Assembly (NCBI GenBank): GCA_049699975.1
Contig: JBNAWB010000156.1
Coordinates: 1-8,830, forward strand
Origin: CAZAGD01 sp049699975
Lineage (GTDB): Bacteria > Desulfobacterota > SM23-61
Direction: 5' to 3'
Length of the DNA: 8,830 bases
Shown piece by piece: positions 6,326 to 8,830 of this stretch. The notes beneath the pieces are model-generated. The model saw only the letters and a program-made list of their open reading frames with translations, was not told the origin of the DNA and searched no databases. The stretch's first letter is position 1. Each line of letters begins with the position of its first letter. The translations under genes were made by a program, and so were the position numbers.

Positions 6326-7300
6326 ATGAGAGAAATACTCATGGCCAAGGGGGCCAAAAAGTTAGTGGAAATCTGTGCAGGAGTAAAAGCTGGAGAGAAC
6401 GTCTTAATCATTGCTGATTTTACTAAAGCCAATATTGCCCAAGCTTTAGCCGGAGCGGTTTATGCCCAGGGAGGAGAGGTGGTGATCGCTACCATGATTC
6501 CCCGCCAAGGGCATGGTCAAGAACCACCTTTACCTGTTGCCCAAGCAATGACTAAAGCCGATGTAATTTTTTCCGTGGTTTCTAATTCTATTACTCATAC
6601 ACAAGCAATGAGAGCTGCTCTGCAAGCGGGGGCACGCGGATTAGCCATGACTGATTTTACTGAGGAAATGCTTATGGGGGGCGGAATTGAAGCAGATTTT
6701 CAGGAATTAAAAATTATTTGCCAAAAGATGGCTGAGGCTTTTCAACAAGCGAAAGCGGTCCATTTGACGAGTGAGGCGGGTACTGATTTAATTATGCATA
6801 AAGAAGGTAGGCGAGGGAATGCCATGTACTGCATAGTCCAAAAAGGACAACTTTCTCCTGTGCCAAATGTAGAAGCAAACTTCTCCCCTTTGGAGGGTAC
6901 AGCTCACGGAATTATCGTAGCCGACGCCAGCATTCCCTATATAGGAATTGGCGTTTTACAAGAGCCAGTAATTGTTACCGTAGAAAAAGGATTGATTACC
7001 AAAATAGAAGGAGGAATCCAAGCCAAAAAGTTGGCGGAAGATTTGCAGAAACGAAATGATCCCCAAGTTTATAATGTGGCGGAGTTAGGGGTGGGCTTAA
7101 ATCCCAAGTCGATTATGCAGGGAATAATGTTAGAAGATGAAGGGGTTTTTGGCACGGTGCATATCGGCATTGGCACCAATATTACTTTGGGCGGGAATGT
7201 AAAAGCAGCCATCCATTATGATTTAATCATGTGGCATCCTACCATTGAGTTGGATGGGAAAGTTATCTTAGAGAAAGGCAAACCCATCTTTTCTCCCTAA
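6326..7300 (+). CDS. Metal-dependent aminopeptidase, M29 / NicX-like family
   Basis: The 324-residue cytosolic protein resembles the family often annotated as leucyl aminopeptidase (aminopeptidase T, M29), which also includes 2,5-dihydroxypyridine dioxygenase NicX. Visible blocks are GVKAGENVLIIAD (about 19-31), PNVEANFSPLEGTAHG (E183), VAELGVGLNP (E253), GTVHIGIGTN (H279) and the paired IHYD motif (H297, D299). The last matches the HxD metal ligands of both M29 and NicX enzymes. The probable role is metal-dependent peptide or amide hydrolysis; the true substrate is unknown, and a ring-cleaving role cannot be ruled out. At 324 residues it is closer to NicX-like proteins than to classical AmpS/AmpT (about 410). 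ATG 6326 is supported by AAGGAG at 6314-6319, six bases upstream; the Met at residue 6 has no SD. It appears monocistronic, with its own promoter and possible operator. Confidence 0.85.
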   Translation: MREILMAKGAKKLVEICAGVKAGENVLIIADFTKANIAQALAGAVYAQGGEVVIATMIPRQGHGQEPPLPVAQAMTKADVIFSVVSNSITHTQAMRAALQAGARGLAMTDFTEEMLMGGGIEADFQELKIICQKMAEAFQQAKAVHLTSEAGTDLIMHKEGRRGNAMYCIVQKGQLSPVPNVEANFSPLEGTAHGIIVADASIPYIGIGVLQEPVIVTVEKGLITKIEGGIQAKKLAEDLQKRNDPQVYNVAELGVGLNPKSIMQGIMLEDEGVFGTVHIGIGTNITLGGNVKAAIHYDLIMWHPTIELDGKVILEKGKPIFSP

Positions 7301-7359
7301 CTTGATTCCCCTCATTTGACCTCCCCCGCTGAGAGACTGAGCCGCCATGGCGAAAAAGA

Positions 7360-7383
7360 GCCCGAGGCAGGCCGGAGGCGGGC
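7360..7383 (+). repeat. GC-rich 24-base repeat, copy A
   Basis: This 24-mer starts GCCCGAGGCAGGCC and ends GGAGGCGGGC. It matches 8807-8830 at 23 of 24 positions, the difference being G/A at its 15th base. Its first 14 bases also occur, inverted and with one change, inside the complete MITE at 5974-5987. The end bases GCCCG/CGGGC can pair. Confidence 0.8.
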
Positions 7384-7602
7384 ATGAATGAAGAAGCATC
7401 GGCGGGAGAAGAAGCTGTTCAAAATTCACCACCGATTTTCCGCAAAGGGCAGGCGGCTCTTAAATATTCCTACCACTTCGTAGGGCAAGCCTTTATGGCT
7501 TGCCAAATGCGGCAAGGGTCAAGCTCTTGCCCTACTGCTGCCGCCTCCTTCCAATAAAAGAATCACTGCCTCATGATTCTGCATGAATGCCTGCCTCTGG
7601 CC
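7370..7602. repeat. Inverted-repeat pair enclosing about 190 bases
   Basis: Bases 7370-7390 (GGCCGGAGGCGGGCATGAATG with one base trimmed here: GCCGGAGGCGGGCATGAATG) and the reverse complement of 7582-7602 agree at 17 of 21 positions. The arms bound a block with the nested hairpins inside. This could be a decayed MITE or a compound repeat; no flanking duplication was seen. Confidence 0.5.
7451..7546. repeat. Nested inverted repeats (MITE/REP-like)
   Basis: Three levels of symmetry nest here. The outer arms are AGGCGGC (7451-7457) and GCCGCCT (7540-7546). The middle arms are GTAGGGCAAG (7480-7489) and CTTGCCCTAC (7526-7535), a perfect 10 bp. The inner hairpin is GGCAAGCC-tttat-GGCTTGCC (7484-7504), a perfect 8 bp. 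A further GGCAAG (7511-7516) can also pair with CTTGCC. The middle and inner stems share bases, so they are alternatives. It probably belongs to a dispersed palindromic repeat family; a transcript could fold into a strong structure acting as a terminator or 3' stabiliser for the aminopeptidase mRNA. Confidence 0.7.
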
Positions 7603-7674
7603 CCTTCCCCAAAAGTTATCTATTAATTATGCCCCAGTCCTGCTGGGGAGAGGGGAGGCCGGAATCAACTTGAA

Positions 7675-7699
7675 CCGAGGTAAGAGGCTCTTACTTCGG
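7675..7699 (-). terminator. Palindrome over the stop codon of the U32-like gene
   Basis: The 12-base arms 7675-7686 and 7688-7699 (CCGAGGTAAGAG and CTCTTACTTCGG) are complementary except at one position, around a single central base. As RNA from the - strand the stem would have about ten pairs with one mismatch and a 5-base loop, and it would begin just before the TAA at 7693-7691. No strong U-run follows, so this is at best a weak or factor-assisted terminator. Confidence 0.4.
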
Positions 7700-8602
7700 T
7701 ATAGCCATATCAGGGGCCCCGGGCTTACTTTGAATAGCTTGGGGGAAATACTTTTTCATCGTCTCGACGACGATGGAAGCCTGGTCAGCCATATTCCGAC
7801 CATCAGCAGCCGTTGTTTGAATGCCATGGGCGCCTACGCGGGAATTTCCAGTTTTTAAATGAATGGGAGAGGCGATGCGTACCATCTCAGGTCCCTCGTA
7901 AGTACGAATAAATCCTCCTGAAGCAGGTGGATTATCTGTATGCACATCTAAAGGTATCTTCACAGCTCGTCGTAAAGCAGCGATCATAGGTAAAGTCAAG
8001 TCGCGAACCGGATTAATAGAGTCGGCTCCCAGGCTTTCCAACAGCTTGAAGGAAACCGGGTTGCAATGGCCGCAATGGGCTGAGATCTTGAGTTTGATAT
8101 CTGCCGGCAGTTTTCCTTCTTTCCGCATTTCATTCAAGTACCAAAGCAAACCTTCATCATAGATCAGAAAGCCTCTGCCGCCTAAGTCGATTACGCGGCG
8201 AATATCTTCCACAGCGCGATAAATCTGTTCCATGCCGCGCAGCCGATAACTTATTCTCACTCCTTGGGGAGAAAGAACAGTGGCGCTGGTATCGTATGTG
8301 GCCCGCGGACCATGAGAAAAGTTTAGCTCCACTTTGTTTTCCCTAGCCACACTTAAAAACTCCTTTATTTGAGCGGTGGTATAGCGGAAAATTCCCCAGG
8401 TCTCATCCACTCGATTAATGGTGATTCCATGTTTGGCTGCTTGTTCTAACAAACCTTTGAGGCCCTCAGGAGAATTTACCGTGGGAACCTCTATGCGGTA
8501 ATGAGCTCCATCCGGAAAAGTCTGCCCGGAAGTGGGTAGATCATTTAAATCTCCTTCAGGTAAACCCAATTTCTTAGAAAATGCCCGTAAATCTTCAAAC
8601 AT
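7691..8602 (-). CDS. U32-peptidase-like TIM-barrel protein
   Basis: The 303-residue soluble protein has repeating beta-alpha segments typical of a TIM barrel: YRIEVPTV (35-42), GITINRVDETWGIF (59-72), VELNFSHGPRA (91-101), GGRGFLIYDEG (141-151), LKISAHCGHCNP (171-182), SINPVRDLTLP (195-205) and KIPLDVHTDNP (215-225). It resembles proteins automatically annotated as U32 family peptidase. The classical U32 signature block is not visible, so protease activity is doubtful and another barrel-enzyme role is possible. CGHC (177-180) is a candidate metal or redox site. No signal peptide or membrane segment is seen. ATG 8602-8600 has a strong SD, TAAGGAGG at 8617-8610, seven bases upstream. It is convergent with the aminopeptidase gene and appears to stand alone. 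I am confident it is a real gene, less so about the family. Confidence 0.8.
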   Translation of the reverse strand: MFEDLRAFSKKLGLPEGDLNDLPTSGQTFPDGAHYRIEVPTVNSPEGLKGLLEQAAKHGITINRVDETWGIFRYTTAQIKEFLSVARENKVELNFSHGPRATYDTSATVLSPQGVRISYRLRGMEQIYRAVEDIRRVIDLGGRGFLIYDEGLLWYLNEMRKEGKLPADIKLKISAHCGHCNPVSFKLLESLGADSINPVRDLTLPMIAALRRAVKIPLDVHTDNPPASGGFIRTYEGPEMVRIASPIHLKTGNSRVGAHGIQTTAADGRNMADQASIVVETMKKYFPQAIQSKPGAPDMAIPK

Positions 8603-8634
8603 CTTTTTGCCTCCTTAATTTTTGGGGATTTTTT

Positions 8635-8691
8635 GATGGCCACTAATTAATTTTCTGGTCAGCCATCTACACTCCTTCTGCCTATGGCAGA
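8635..8691 (-). other. Inverted repeats in the leader of the U32-like gene
   Basis: GATGGC (8635-8640) and GCCATC (8662-8667) form a 6-bp inverted repeat spaced by 21 bases. TCTGCC-tat-GGCAGA (8677-8691) forms a compact 6-bp hairpin. Both lie between the candidate promoter and the SD on the - strand, so they would be in the 5' leader. The match to any known regulatory RNA is unclear; they may be only weak structure. Confidence 0.35.
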
Positions 8692-8706
8692 TTAATCTCT
8701 AATTTC

Positions 8707-8735
8707 AAAATAACAGGCTTTCCTCTTTTTGTCTA
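8707..8735 (-). promoter_or_regulatory. Candidate sigma-70-like promoter of the U32-like gene
   Basis: Read on the - strand, TAGACA (8735-8730, five of six to the -35 consensus) is followed after 17 bases by TATTTT (8712-8707, four of six to the -10 consensus). It lies about 105 bases upstream of the start codon. The MITE copy begins 20 bases further upstream. No other convincing pair was seen in this leader. Confidence 0.4.
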
Positions 8736-8754
8736 CGGATAAATATTCTCTGAA

Positions 8755-8830
8755 GTAATCCCTCACTGAAGGGGGGATTATTAGAGGAATTTTTATTTTT
8801 GTAAGTGCCCGAGGCAGGCCAGAGGCGGGC
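8755..8830 (+). mobile_element. MITE-like element, second copy, cut by the window end
   Basis: Starting at GTAATCCCTCACTGAA (8755), the sequence follows the reverse complement of the complete element at 5941-6040 through the 38-base identical core (8774-8811) to about 8820. The few differences include a single-base deletion in the G-run and G/A changes. After GGCC at 8817-8820 the two copies diverge: this one continues into the GC-rich repeat instead of the expected right half. The far end and any target duplication lie outside the window. The candidate left flank is TCTCTGAA-like (8747-8754). Confidence 0.8.
8807..8830 (+). repeat. GC-rich 24-base repeat, copy B, inside the second MITE
   Basis: It starts GCCCGAGGCAGGCC and ends AGAGGCGGGC, differing from 7360-7383 at one position. 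Here the first 14 bases belong to the MITE core, so the repeat either nests in or derives from the element. It runs to the last base of the window, so its right boundary is unknown. Confidence 0.75.

Larger units (their letters stand above)
7301..7690. other. Repeat-rich convergent spacer (390 bases) without genes
   Basis: The spacer between two convergent genes contains no credible CDS. It holds the palindrome CGCCATGGCG (7343-7352), a GC-rich 24-base repeat (7360-7383), an inverted-repeat pair at 7370-7390 and 7582-7602, nested hairpins (7451-7546), and small hairpins at 7559-7580 (AGAATCA/TGATTCT) and 7632-7648 (CCCCAG/CTGGGG). A palindrome at 7675-7699 runs into the next gene. No T-rich intrinsic terminator for the aminopeptidase gene is obvious. 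Confidence 0.75.

Noticed and set aside
7583..7858. 91-codon open frame on the + strand
   Set aside because: It overlaps the 3' end of the U32-like gene for over 160 bases, starts within repeat sequence, has no clear SD and resembles no family.
5941..8830. CRISPR array suggested by repeated motifs
   Set aside because: Repeats are few, irregularly spaced, in opposite orientations and have no spacer-sized periodicity; they fit MITE and palindromic repeats instead.

Overview
The window reads as chromosomal DNA from an anaerobic or low-oxygen bacterium. It has Shine-Dalgarno sequences of the AAGGAG type, moderate base composition and bacterial-type proteins. PurF is the Bacillus-type enzyme with a full set of Fe-S cysteines, which fits a Firmicutes-like lineage or one of the uncultured anaerobic phyla. 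I cannot name the organism from sequence alone.

Left part (1-5306, + strand): a tight nucleotide-biosynthesis cluster. It holds the 3' part of carA (cut by the window edge), complete carB, and purF. carA and carB overlap by one base (TAATG), and purF begins 15 bases after carB stops. The cluster joins carbamoyl phosphate synthesis (pyrimidines and arginine) to the first committed step of purine synthesis; both use glutamine as nitrogen donor. The UMP-binding residues of CarB and the catalytic residues of all three proteins are intact.

Middle (5307-6325): a small cysteine-rich DUF2284 protein lies on the - strand, convergent with purF. Next comes a 460-base non-coding stretch. It contains a 100-bp MITE-like element with about 23-bp terminal inverted repeats and a perfect 8-bp target duplication, an imperfect hairpin region, and a strong sigma-70-like promoter. 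The promoter spacer carries a perfect 18-bp palindrome, a likely operator, just ahead of the next gene.

Right part (6326-8830): an aminopeptidase (M29/NicX-like) gene on the + strand converges with a U32-peptidase-like TIM-barrel gene on the - strand. The 390 bases between them hold several nested inverted repeats and a GC-rich repeat. Upstream of the U32-like gene, at the window end, is a second copy of the MITE in the opposite orientation, cut by the edge.

I find no convincing new multi-gene system. The most informative unexplained signals are the MITE family, the operator-like palindrome in the aminopeptidase promoter, and the repeat-rich spacer at 7360-7699.
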